From Hetaerina americana (taxonomy: Eukaryota; Arthropoda; Insecta; Odonata; Calopterygidae): a stretch of 64,000 bases of DNA. Shown here in pieces: positions 1 to 10,632 of this stretch. Position 1 is the first letter of the stretch, and every line of letters begins with the position of its first letter. The notes under the pieces are model-generated. The model was not told the DNA's origin. It saw nothing but the letters and a program-made list of their open reading frames with translations, and did not search any database. The stretch covers positions 2,211,001 through 2,275,000 of the forward strand of contig JAKTNV010000008.1 in the NCBI GenBank assembly GCA_022747635.1, in the 5' to 3' direction. A program made the position numbers and the translations under genes.

Positions 1-59
1 AAAAAAAACACAATAATGGCATTTCGGAAAGAGGCAACGAGAAAAATAGACTCCTACTA

Positions 60-322
60 AAAAGCTACCCTGAACCCATGTTCAGTGCAGCAGTTTCACC
101 ATTGGGCACTGGTGGCGCAGACCTAGTGGGTCTGCCCGGCATCAGCTGGCACAACTGCGGGCGGTAGTGCACGGTATCGGCCGCAGCACTGCGATGTGGA
201 AGGCAACGGGAAACCACCACATTAGTCTCCCTGGAATATGCAGCCATGTCTTGCATTCTAATTTAGTGAAATGGGAAGATATGGGCAGTAGGAAACCAAT
301 CCTAGGATTGAAATACTGATGA
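60..322 (+). mobile_element. LINE-C 3' end (RTE/CR1-like non-LTR retrotransposon tail)
   Basis: The end of this stretch (about 286-322) carries the motif CCAATCCTAGGATTGAAATA followed by CTGATG. The same motif ends the LINE copy at about 3,235, and a diverged form ends the copy at about 43,100, so this is a third 3' end of one LINE family in + orientation. No coding part is kept. The part at 65-256 is presumed 3' UTR; its open frame on the minus strand has no family resemblance. A short A-rich tetranucleotide tail follows directly, as expected for target-primed insertion. The limit on the left is uncertain. Confidence 0.6.
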
Positions 323-358
323 AATAAATAAATAAATAAATAAATATATATATATATA
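322..358. repeat. (AAAT)n/(TA)n simple repeat, LINE tail
   Basis: About six AAAT units run into a short TA tract immediately after the LINE-C 3' end. It is probably the microsatellite-like tail of that insertion, partly converted to TA. Confidence 0.85.
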
Positions 359-2739
359 ACTATATAATTTGTAGGGTTCTTTTCTTTCGTGTTTTATTTT
401 GAGATAGTTTTCTTATTCTCGCAGACAACACTCACACGACAGGCACGTTTCTTATTTTGATGCCGTCCATCATCTTGTAAAATCATGTGTTAAGGTGTGA
501 TTAACCCACCTACGCGGTGTAAATATTACCCGACAGGGAAGCCATTTCGTCATATTGTACCGGTGCTTGAAGGACTTTCAATGGCAGGGTGAGGGGGGAG
601 TGGTGCCTCGCCCTTAATGGTGCTTGTCAGCTGGATCGCTAGTGTGTGGTGCACGGTGACGTCTGACGGCGGGAATGCCGCCGCGGGCATTTAAATGGCG
701 AAGAGGGGGCGTTTCCATGGTGCCCCTCGCCATTCCGACCCTCCCCTCCCCCAGCCTCCAATCGGGGAGAGAGCACCCCTCGCCGTGCCATGTGGTTGCC
801 ATTTTTGGCCTTTGGCGGCAAAAGCGCTCGATACTCGTGCCGTGCGCAAATGCGAGAAGGCGCTTTGCGTCACCTTGCGGCAGAGAATATAAAACCTCCC
901 GAAGGTTAGATCAAGTGCCGGAGGGGTATATATCGCTCGCTCGCGATGCAAGCTCGCACGGAAAAATAGACACGCGAACGAGTGAGCGCGCATCCACCCC
1001 GAGAGCTCGGTGGGTTGTGTACCGTCCTCTTCATCGTGAGCGATTCCCTTCGTCAAACTTACCCTCTCGGGTCGTTACACGCCCCCTCCTGCCCCCCCCT
1101 TGCCTCTCGTGTACCTCCAGCTAAGCTCTCCCTGCCACCTCCCGGCTGCTTTTTCCACGAGCAGAAAGCAAAGCACATTTTACTGCAAAAATTACTCTGC
1201 GTTTTCACAAATTTTCATTTTAATAGTTTGCTAATTTTACTCTCACGACTGCAACCGCGTAAATTAGGGATAGTCTCTTCAAGTGCTCCACTTTCAATTA
1301 GCCAGCATTATTTACTAGTGAATTACAGTGATAAACCCCATTAATTTATTCGATATGTTGCATCGATGTCAGGGCTTCATCGGCCATCGTGGTGCCAAAC
1401 ATCGGCCATAATCCTGACTAATTCATGGGAGTATTTCATGAAAATCTATTTTTTTTAAAAATTTTAATCAAAATAATGTGATGTCATATTTAGATATTTA
1501 TTTTAGGTCGGAACTCGGTAATTATTGGAACGACCTACTGGTAGTTTCATCGAGTGGAAATGTAAAAGCTAGGTGAAACGGTATTCACACATCAAAATAA
1601 TTTACGAATGTATAAGTTCCGCAGTAAATAATCTGATCATTTACTGATGAATGAATGAAGATTTCGAATTTTTCCTCCTGGGCTCATTTTGTTCCACTTT
1701 TACGTTTTAGTTCTCTGAATGCTTGCTTGAAAAAGACAACCTTGCTGCCTTCTTAGCCCTTAAAAACACATTCTCCCCCAACAATACCGTTCCCCTTCGC
1801 AGATAGACTTGTAGAGATCCCACCCACCCCTTTGTTATTTTGTCACCTTCGCAGAGGGGTCGTGAAAATTTTCCCGTTCTTTTTTCCCGGAAAATATATT
1901 GTCACGCTCTACGATTTATGCCATGGTGTCGACGAACTAATTTTGTAGCAAATAGTTCTCACTCACTTGAGGGAGATTACGTGTAATTTCTTGATTCTTA
2001 GAATTTAGCACTTGATATTCCAGTTAATTTGATGGAAAGTAATTCCGCGTCCTGGGGAATTCATAATGCGTCTCTCATATGGCGCTCGATGTGCTTGAAT
2101 CGAAATGTGTCGTGACGCCGCGTTACGTAAGGACGGTCGCAAAATTCTCGAAGTGCCAATCTGCGCTGGGCCTTACACTTTTCCTCGATATCTCCGTTGC
2201 ACTCGTTTTCGATTCGATGTTTCGATAATTTTGATTCCAGCCGAGTATGAAATGCTACCTAGATTTTTCTCGAACCGTTTTCCAGTTTACTACGATAATC
2301 GAACGTAGAATCGTTTTATGACCTCAAGAGGTTCTCTTGAGATTTCAGGGGAGATTAATGAGTTAAAGCGCACGAAAGTGATCGGTTCTTCAACGTATTG
2401 CGCTTAAATTATTTTCGTGTGAAACCAAATGGACCTGACTATTCTAAATTTACTTCAGAAAAGGTGATATTCCGTGTGTGAACTATTACCAATTGTCCCG
2501 TGCGCTTGACGATGTCGAAGCTGAAATTCATTTCACATCCGTTCTGTAATCGTTGCGTTTGCACTTGGCAAGAGGACTTCCAACCATGGAGCAGAATCCA
2601 CCTTTCTTAGGCTTTAGTTTCCTTTTCTGTGGAAGATCCGCGTTTATTGCTTTTCGTGATTTTTTCGCAATGAAGTTAAGGCGAACGTGGGGAAATTTAT
2701 CTCCCCCTAATATAACGATCCGTATTCTCTCTTATGGAA
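359..2739. other. No gene recognised; GC-rich island at about 590-1150
   Basis: Open frames on both strands at 675-1,344 lie in GC-rich, pyrimidine-rich DNA, overlap each other and show no family resemblance, so I do not call them. Two TATA-like strings occur in the island, ATATAAAA near 888 and GTATATAT near 927, but no convincing initiator or downstream gene accompanies them. From 1,350 to 2,740 the DNA is AT-rich and anonymous. Confidence 0.5.
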
Positions 2740-3235
2740 CATCGGGAAAGTGGACCAGCGAAGAATGGAAGCCTTTGGTGCTGGAGGAGAATGTTGAGAA
2801 TTAAAGTGGACCAGCGAAGAATGGCAGCCTTCGGTGTTGGAGGAGAATGTTGAGAATTAAAGTGGACCAGCGAAGAATGGAAGCCTTTGGTGCTGGAGGA
2901 GAATGTTGAGAATTAAATTGACGGACGAAGTGAGGAACGAGGAAGTGTAAACAATAGCGGAAAAGGATAGGACCATATGGAGAACTCTACGGCAAAGAAG
3001 AAACAGATGGATTGGACATACCTTGAGGCACAATTGATTGATTAGGAATATAGTAAAAGATGGAAAAATAGAAGGGGAGATTCATCGAGGAAGACCAGGA
3101 GACATGTACCAAGGACATATGAAGGAGGAGGTAAAATAGAGAAGGTATCAAGGATTGAGGCAATTGACATTAAATAGAGTAGAATGGACGGCTGCAGTAA
3201 ACCAATCCTAGGATTGAAATACTGATGGTGATGCA
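2740..3235 (+). mobile_element. LINE-C fragment, C-terminal ORF region and 3' end
   Basis: Read across frame changes, the sequence gives the tail of a LINE ORF downstream of the reverse transcriptase: a block equivalent to WCWRRM, then KWTDEVRNEEV-like and RWIGHTLRHN-like stretches and a GRPR-like basic end. It finishes with the family 3' motif near 3,206-3,235. Several stops and frameshifts make it non-coding today. It contains the 56-bp tandem triplication annotated separately. A second copy with the same order lies at 42,707-43,100. Clade assignment (RTE or CR1-like) is inferred from the ORF tail only. Confidence 0.75.
2749..2916 (+). repeat. Three tandem copies of a 56-bp unit inside LINE-C
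   Basis: Units are 2,749-2,804, 2,805-2,860 and 2,861-2,916. Each begins AGTGGACCAGCG and ends GAGAATTAA. Units 1 and 3 are identical by eye; unit 2 has a few substitutions. The unit covers the part of the LINE ORF that encodes the WCWRRM-like block. Fifty-six is not a multiple of three, so the amplification changes frame and must have arisen after the copy died or killed it. Confidence 0.95.
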
Positions 3236-3363
3236 CTCTTAAAATTTACTTTCAGTTTGCTGTTTTTCCGCAGTTTTGTCCGTTGAAAAACGTGTGTCGA
3301 AGATGAGTCGTGGTGGTGGTCGTCTCTGCTGCGGGGGCAAAGTTGCGGCGGCCCGCCATGTTG

Positions 3364-3371
3364 TGACGTCA
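3364..3371. promoter_or_regulatory. Full CRE palindrome TGACGTCA
   Basis: Exact 8-bp match to the CREB/ATF site in a GC-rich setting. One chance match is expected in a window this size; a second lies 324 bp away. Confidence 0.3.
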
Positions 3372-3687
3372 CACCCCGATTCACGGATATCTCTCGTAGC
3401 GTGTGAAGGGCCTGAGATGATCGGGATGAAATCTCGATGTCGGTGAGCGAGAATCGTTCGATATCGTCCGCTTCTAGGGAAATTCGATCTCCAAATCGTA
3501 GCGTCGCACTGCAAACTGCTCGTCTGCGATTCCTTTCCCCTTTCCACCCCTCCCCTTCCCGATTTCTCTCCCTCGCCACCTCCCCCCATCCCACTCCTCT
3601 CCCTCACCCTACTCCCCTCTCCTTCCCCTCCCCTCACACTCCCTCTAGGCCGAGTAACTTCCCAATTCCCGAAACGTAAATAACGCA

Positions 3688-3695
3688 TGACGTCA
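3688..3695. promoter_or_regulatory. Full CRE palindrome TGACGTCA
   Basis: Second exact CREB/ATF-type site in the same island, next to a G-run. Function is not shown by sequence alone. Confidence 0.3.
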
Positions 3696-4260
3696 CGGGA
3701 GGGGGGGGGGCGGCTCGACGCTCTGACGTAGGGGAGTTTTCACTCTCCGCCGCAGCGTCGCTGGCGTGCGTTAGCCTCCCGCGGCGACCGCCAGAGTCGC
3801 TCGCCCTCTTTGTCGTAGGCCAGGGCGGGGGCAGGAGGGTGTCGGGGGCCTGGGTGGGGGCGGGGACAGAATGAGGGAGAGGGCGGGAGGCATGCTGCCG
3901 CCGACAGCGACGGGTGCGGGCGGCGGCCCCCGCCCTCGCCGGCAACCCACTCCACGCTCCGGCATGTCGGGTTGCCTACAACTCGGCCGTGCCCGTATTT
4001 TTGCCCTTCCCGTGCTATTTTTGTGGTCCTGTTGAGGATCGCCATTCACGACGGCTTCTTTTCCTCCTTCCCGGAATTCCCGTGGTGCAGGGTGCTCGGG
4101 TGCCCTTCCTTCCGCCACGCTCCTGGGTGCATGTGCGGGTCGAAGTGAATTCCGTAGGAACTCTCACCCTCGGGAGACGCAATCGGCATCGTCACCCGGT
4201 GGACGTGTCCGGGAAAACACTAAGATTGGGAGGTCGGATTAACATTCGCTAAGAAATGGA

Positions 4261-5329
4261 AAAAGGTTGTTTCGCGTTCAAGAGCCAATGAGAGCGCTGG
4301 GGGTCTTCCAGCGGCTCCTATTTGTACTTTAGCAGCCAAAATTCGGCGTGTATGAATACGATGACATAGTTTTTCATTGATCACCAGTTAATTAAGCCTC
4401 AGAATAGGAGAACGTCATCTAAGGAGTTTCGATTGGTTCGTGGTGTGACGTACAGTTGAGTCATTTCAGAGCTGAATTGCTACGTGGCATTGACCGATGC
4501 TCTCTTCTTCCATGAGACAATTTTATCATCATTTGCAATTCTAGTGAAAGAACTTAGCAATTAGTAAAATATGCCGCGTATTGTCTCGCAGTACACTTCA
4601 CTTTGGAGAAGGCATCGCATGTCTTCTGATCGAATCAATTTCCTACTTATCCAAAGCAGCTTCATAAGCATTGCCCTGGGAATTTGAAGTATTTCCATTG
4701 ACTTCTAGAAGTGTCAGGTTTTGAAAGAAATTTTGATTTTATCAGCAATTCAATCGACGGATGAAAATTTGTCTCCTTAATTTGTGAAGGTTGATGAGAA
4801 TTTTGTTCTTGTAGTCATCGCTAAACGGTGTTCTTTCGTCCTAAGTTAGGTTTCGACGGGCACAGAGATTACCCACGCGTGCACTCGAGTGTCTCGAGCA
4901 ACGCAGCATTAAACATAAAAATGCCGTGCGTTTCAGTGAGCTGTTATGAACGTGCGTACCTCTCCCGCCTCCCATCATCCCATCCAGGTTGCCGTAGCTC
5001 CTCCCACTTCCCTCCCGTCCAAAAGTCGCCTCTCACTGTCGTAGGTCACAGTCAACAACAGTCATTGCCGCTCAATATGCCCTGCACCAAATATTCCTCT
5101 GCGGACACTCCATACGGTATCAGTTAGCAATCCTCTTCTGGCACATCTTCTGCTGCTGTCTGTTCAAGTATTTCGTATTATGAAAGGATTTCGTTTGGTG
5201 ATGGCCGGTAAAGGCCTTGATACTTCTCTCGCTGCCGAATACGACGACGCCCCAGCCGACGCGATTCCGCAGTATTTATTCTCGATGTTTTGCCTTCATT
5301 TATTTATTTAGCCTTAGTCTGAAAATAGC
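4261..5329. other. No gene or repeat recognised
   Basis: Mixed-composition DNA. The longest open frame (4,828-5,127 plus) has no recognisable domain. Confidence 0.5.
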
Positions 5330-5490
5330 ACTCTTTGTCCTTTTTATCGGACTATTTACGGTGATAGCAATGGACCCGATTACAAACACCCAAGCCCTAA
5401 GGGAAGGAAAACTCACCTTGGAGGGAATCGAACCCACGACCCTTAGTTTGGCAGACGAGGACGTTGCCCCGCCGTCACCGGGAGCTGGCG
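5330..5490 (-). mobile_element. SINE-2 copy (tRNA-headed)
   Basis: On the minus strand the sequence reads as a tRNA-like head with a B box GGTTCGATTCCCTCC, preceded by CGTCCTCGTCTGCCAA and followed by GTGAGTTTTCC and a GGGCTTGG block. The same order of blocks is found in + orientation at 58,815-59,015, which defines the family. The + strand open frame at 5,217-5,681 merely reads through this element. No target-site duplication could be fixed. Confidence 0.6.
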
Positions 5491-6335
5491 TTGACATATT
5501 TTCAAAGTCAATTATGATTTTATGGAGCAATTATGAGAAACTTAATGGGAAAAGGAATCCGAGCACTCTTCGTTTTTTTAATCTGATAACGAAAGGGATA
5601 TCGAGCGAAATTGATGCGAGTACTAATGGGATTAAAGTGAGACAGAAACAAATCCAGAATGTGACACTGTTGGAGAGATAATCAGTTGAAAAAATCCTGT
5701 GTGGTCAGAAGGAAAATAATAGTAATGTTTTAGGGCGCAAATCGTGGATTTCATGCATTCCTCCATGTTCCATGGAGGAATGTGATTCGTTTTATTTCCC
5801 CACTCGTGTCATTGTCGACGATATGCCTACAAGATGAGAGGTGGAGCGCGTGGTAAAGCGTGTAGCCAAGGAGTCGAACGCGAGCGGGCGTCTGACTGTG
5901 GCGTCGTGGTCATGCGGCCTCGAAGGTATAACCCCCCCCCCCTGTCCCCCCAGATCCATGAGCGAAATACCGTAATCTGCGAACCCATCCAGTTGGGAAG
6001 CCGAGGAGAGGACAAGAGCCCCAGGAGACCTCGAACTCGGGTCACCACTGGTCGCAACAGACCCCGAATGGCGGAAGTGCGATGGAGAGGCCTGCTGCCT
6101 TCTCGAATCCGCATTCGCCGGGATTGTGGTGACCCATGGAATCGCGACCTCTTTCTCCGCGTTGCTTACGATACATTCGACTGTCTTTTGTATCACCTGC
6201 GCCTTGCGGCATCGATACCCTCGTTCTGCGATGCTTGGATTGCCATGTTTCAATGTTATCTTATTACGATATCAATCCGTCATAAATACGAGAACGTTGC
6301 AAATTCCAAGAACCTGCGGAAGCCGAGTCATCCGC
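5491..6335. other. No gene recognised; open frames on both strands
   Basis: Frames at 5,834-6,379 (+, 181 aa) and 5,792-6,253 (-, 153 aa) cover the same DNA. Neither has a recognisable domain or clear coding signature, and the + frame runs into the tRNA-like element at 6,336. A C-run lies near 5,930-5,955. Confidence 0.45.
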
Positions 6336-6412
6336 TATATCGCAGCTTAACTGGCTTGGGCACTCGGCCGGACATTTAAGGGTCCGGGTTCGAATCCCCG
6401 TCGAGACGAATT
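6336..6412 (+). mobile_element. tRNA-derived SINE head or tRNA pseudogene with T-run terminator
   Basis: Has an A-box-like AGCTTAACTGGCTTGGGC and a near-perfect B box GGGTTCGAATCCCC. A T-arm can be drawn with one mismatch. The acceptor arm does not pair (TATATCG against TCGAGAC), so it is not a working tRNA. A run of T residues (about 6,410-6,418), a Pol III-type terminator, follows. It is unrelated by eye to the SINE-1 and SINE-2 heads. No body or tail could be delimited. Confidence 0.5.
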
Positions 6413-9400
6413 TTTTTTTACACTTTGAAGTTTTTGCATTACGATGCTTTACGTTATGTAAATGTAAAACCGCTGAATAATTTTGGGATGTTGATATTCT
6501 TAAGAGTTAGTTGAACTATCGCAAATAAGTCGCTAAATATTAATTGCTAAAATTGTATAAACAATTAAGAGAAATAAATTTGTTTTCTGTTGATTGCATC
6601 GAGAGGTTAGTGCATCGACATTTGCGAGATTATCGAAATCGATCGTCGCGGCGGCGCCCCACTTATGAAGTCATTCCATTCATCCCCTCCCTCGCCCTAG
6701 ATCCGCACAATGGCGCCGAGATCATCCCGAAATACCCTCATCCTCCCCTCCCCCATCCGCTCTCCTCCTCTCCCGCATACTCTCCCCCTGCCCTCCAGTC
6801 GCACTCGTCCTCTCGCACCGCCTCAAATGATTCTCTCCAGATTGTAATTGCTACCTCCGCCGCTCTCGACAATGATGACCGTGCACTCGAGGGAGATGCT
6901 TACTGCGGATTTTAACTTCTGACCGACGAAATGGAGATAGAAAAAAATAAAACGATTTCCCGAAATATTTCTTTATTTCTGACGCCAAACATAGCTTTTT
7001 CATCCGAGCACGGACCTCATTTTTTCAAGTCGTCATTTCATTTTAAAAAATCTAAAATTTTAAGGCGAGTGCTAATTTGAGCTCACTCTCTTATAGAAAT
7101 ATGTAATATGTGGCGACCTCCCTCCCATTTGGTAACAGAACTGACGCGGTGTAAGTGCGTACTTTTCTCAAGATGACCCCTTGATGGCGATTCGAGCAAA
7201 GATGCCGATCCTGGTAGGACGAAAGTCGAAGGAGCCGGAGGAAAGGTCTCATCCCCGGTGAGGCGACTGCAGACATTACAGATATTGTGTCAGGTTAAAA
7301 AACACTATCGAGTAGGCTAATGGGAATTACCTCAAGTCTGTTTGCTAAGGCCCTGTTTGGAGCAATTATGAGAAAGATGGATCCTTGCAACTGTGGGACT
7401 CGGTCCATTGAGGCGGGGGTCGTGAGCGGGGTAGTCAAGTTCCTCGCGTACTTCTTCAATCGGACTATTTGCACAGACAAGCGGATCGCAGCAGAAAGAA
7501 AGACAAAAGACAGACGAGAACCGTTGGTCAATTCCTAGGACGAATACTGAGGCCAGAGAAGAATGAATACATCAAACGAGAGATAATGTATATAGGCCTT
7601 TGCGAGGTGATGGAAAGAGCAATTGAAAATAGTTGAAGCGACAAAGTAGACATTATACACGGGGGGGGGGAGAGATTCAACGAAGGATTGCCGTAGTCTT
7701 AATATATATGAACCGTCTCGCCTAAGCGCTAACAAACTACCTATCGGTGGACCGGACTGATGTATCTCAAATACTTGGCTTCTGTGGAATGATAAGTACT
7801 CGGAAACCTGTTATATAGAAGGTACTCAAGAGTGACTCGATGGCCTATCGATGCACCTCTCTGAAAGACGCGAATGTTTTATTCTTTACCTCTGATTCGA
7901 CGTATAGCAATAATCATTTCAGTCTGGACTTAGCCTGTGTGTCAGATGTTGTGTTGGCAACGTCAGATTCATTGATGTACGGTCACGTCACGGAAACGGG
8001 TGATCGAGGAGAATTTGATCCAAAATGAATGCGTGCGCTGTCCAACTCAAGCGTAAACGTTTGATGCGATCATTTGCAGGTAGGTACACGTATCGAAATG
8101 GTCCCGCATTTTTATATATAATTGATCGAAAACAGTGTCAACTGGTCGCTAACTAACATGAAAAGTGACGCAGGTCTCAACTTTTCGATGACCCCAGGAC
8201 TGAGCAATTGATTAAAAACCTCTCTAAGAGTCGGAGGAAACCGACCGCCACTTCAAGGACGTTGAGGCGGTCTATTACTCGAGGCTGAGGAACCTGTTGA
8301 AATTGATTTTTTTTCCAGTTCCGATTTTTGTACATTTTTCGCGAAGATTGCCTTTTCTTGATTTAAAAGCCTTGTGTGCTGCGGAATGGTGCTGGGAGTG
8401 TCCTTCTGGTCAATTCGCGCAACCGCGCACACTATATATTAAATATGATGGTGGCGGTGCAATCTACCTTAGCGAGAGCTTTCTTTTATTGATCTCAGGG
8501 ATCCAGGGTACAGGTCTTGGGCCGCGCTTTCCGGAAACCACGTGTAAAGTTCGTTCGCGATATTTTTTGGACACCAGAATGAATTGGGAAACCAAAGACT
8601 AAGAAAATGGCCTTTACCCTGGGTGTGTGGTTTCTGTGTTAAATTTTAAGTTGTGATTGGCTTTCACCTATGAAATCCAACGTTACTAGCGATATTTTTT
8701 TAGTATTTGTGCCAATATTTCCTAATCCAAGGACTGTTATTTTTTTATAAATAAGTAGGTGTATCTCTCAAAACGTATGAGAGGATGATTCTTTGTTGCT
8801 TCTCGTAGTCGAACTTAGTCATGGCAATCCAGTCGACATTAAGATGAAGATCGCTTCAGAATCTGAAGAATGGATACTGTTTGAAGGAGAACACTTATAT
8901 GCGAGGGAAAGATATTGCAAGCATTGTTTAATTGCGATTATGGGAGATCTAGTATTCGGGCGGCTTTGCGCGGTGAATTTTCCTTTTAAATAATAGGTTC
9001 CCCATATATCATACCTTCGTTTGTTTCTGGGAAGAGACGCCGCCTCGAGTCTCAGGCAGGCCACGCGCGCGAACTCTGCGTTTTTGTTTGCAGTGTCAAA
9101 TCAGCGCGCTAGAGGCGCCCTCGATATGCCTCGCTTGGTGCGCTGACTGCCGCCTGCTTTGTTTGCCACGCTCTCTCTCTCTCTCGTATCCCTCCTCCAA
9201 ACCCCCCCCCCCTGTTCCCTTTTCGGTCAAACAATGCACAGTTGAATGCCCTTCAACACTGCGTTTTGTGATTTAATTGAATCGCTAGCCGTAATAATAT
9301 GGCCGGTGAGTGTGATATTCCGAGAGAGGCTTGTAATTTACAAATTACGCGACTCCAAATAGAGGTAAAGCGATTAACATCGCTCCTCTTCTTTGTCCTC

Positions 9401-10057
9401 TCAAAATCCGCCGAGCGCTTGCATTAAAACGGGCCGGAGGAATCCCCGGGATGCGATATTCCCAAGCGCCGTTTTCGATCCGTTTCGTTCAATTTTATTT
9501 CGCCGCTGCTCACTTCGAATGCATGTAGTTTGCGACTTTGTCCGAAGCTGCTTCGTGTTGATGCTGCATTTGTGTTTCGTGAGGAGTGAGTGCGTGCCTG
9601 CGGCGTGACGGAGGCCGGCTGTCGACGATAGCGATACGGCAAGTTTGCAATATTGCCATTTGCAATTCTTCATTCGATGAGCGACATTCGTTTGCCACAG
9701 GAAATAATCCTGCGTGTTCTGTCCTTGTAACTTATAATCACGTGCGCAAGGTTCCTTACGAAATCAAAATCTGTTTGAGTGGCGCGTTGATCAGTTCCGT
9801 GTGTCAAACACGCAATTCCGGAACGAACTATTTTTAATCAAACCGTAGTCCTCCCTTTCTTTGCTATCTCTTTCGCTCTAAGTTTGAATTTGTGCAGGTT
9901 TTTACCGATCGGGAAACATTTAAAGTTATACTGATGAAAGTTGAAAAGATACACCACATTGTCTTTAGTAACATTAAACATTCTTTAATTTAATTTTATT
10001 AAAAAAATTCGTTTCATCGGAAGAAGCAAACTGGGAAAATTTTTTCCAGTTTGTTTC
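6413..10057. other. No gene or mobile element recognised
   Basis: Anonymous DNA. Short open frames have no family resemblance. A (CT)n tract at 9,170-9,185 is followed by a C-run. The frame at 8,793-8,993 (+) has balanced composition but no match I recognise. Confidence 0.5.
9170..9185. repeat. (CT)n simple repeat
   Basis: Eight CT units; the other strand gives a GAGA-type motif. Confidence 0.85.
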
Positions 10058-10632
10058 TTCCCTCTATCACAGTCTTCAACATCCCACTACCGATCAATTC
10101 GCCCTTCATCTATATATCCTGCCTCCATAGGATTTCTCCCAACAAACCCCTCTCTTCGCCCACCACACCAAGTACTTCCTCATTTGTGTTTTCTCCTCTG
10201 TCCATCTCACCTTCTCCATTCTTCTCCACAGCCACATTTCAAAAAACCTCCCGTCTACGTCTATCCTCCCGCCGTACATAGATAGCTACGCTCCATATCA
10301 AATTTTTTACGAGTCTTTTCAAAATATCCTTACTCAACGTCCCTCTCATCGACTCCCTCCTCCTTGTGAAAGCCTCTTTTCCCAACGCAATTCTTCTCCT
10401 TACGTCCCTACTACTTTGACCGTGTTGGTTCAAAACACTACCGAGATACGTAACCTACTCTAGTTTTTGCCCTCCTATTTTAATGGATAGCTTAGCCTTC
10501 TTCTTTCTGGAAAATCGCATAACCTTTGTTTTATTAATATTGATTCTTATGCTACATCTATCGCACTGAACTTCCAATTCACTCGGCAATGCTTGCAATG
10601 CCTTGGCTGACTGGCGAACTAGAGCTTAGAGT
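10058..10632 (-). mobile_element. LINE-B fragment, reverse transcriptase thumb and C-terminal region
   Basis: Minus-strand translation gives, in order, a QCDR-type block, an IKIGG-like strand, YLGSVLNQHGQSSRDVRRRI, then LGKEAF, LSKDILKRLVK and LIWSVAIY, followed by the block equivalent to YGAETW and the KVKWTEW-like region. This is the usual region after the catalytic motif in RTE/L2-like LINE reverse transcriptases. One frame stays open at 10,239-10,433, but a deletion removes most of the block before EDRRR, and frameshifts occur elsewhere, so it is a dead 5'-truncated copy. Confidence 0.85.

Larger units (their letters stand above)
3240..4260. other. GC-rich, CpG-rich island with two CRE palindromes
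   Basis: Long C and G runs and many CpGs. Overlapping open frames occur on both strands (for example 3,239-3,688 minus and 3,771-4,118 minus), but they are proline/arginine/glycine low-complexity shadows of base composition. Two TGACGTCA sites are annotated separately. It could be a promoter or CpG island of an undetected gene; no exon could be supported. Confidence 0.45.

Noticed and set aside
888..935. TATA-like strings as a promoter
   Set aside because: No initiator at the right distance and no supported ORF or exon downstream.
2749..2916. Possible CRISPR array
   Set aside because: Units are contiguous with no unique spacers; it is a tandem repeat in a LINE remnant of animal DNA.
5217..5681. 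154-aa ORF with hydrophobic N-terminal part
   Set aside because: Its second half is a minus-strand SINE-2 read backwards, and no domain is seen.
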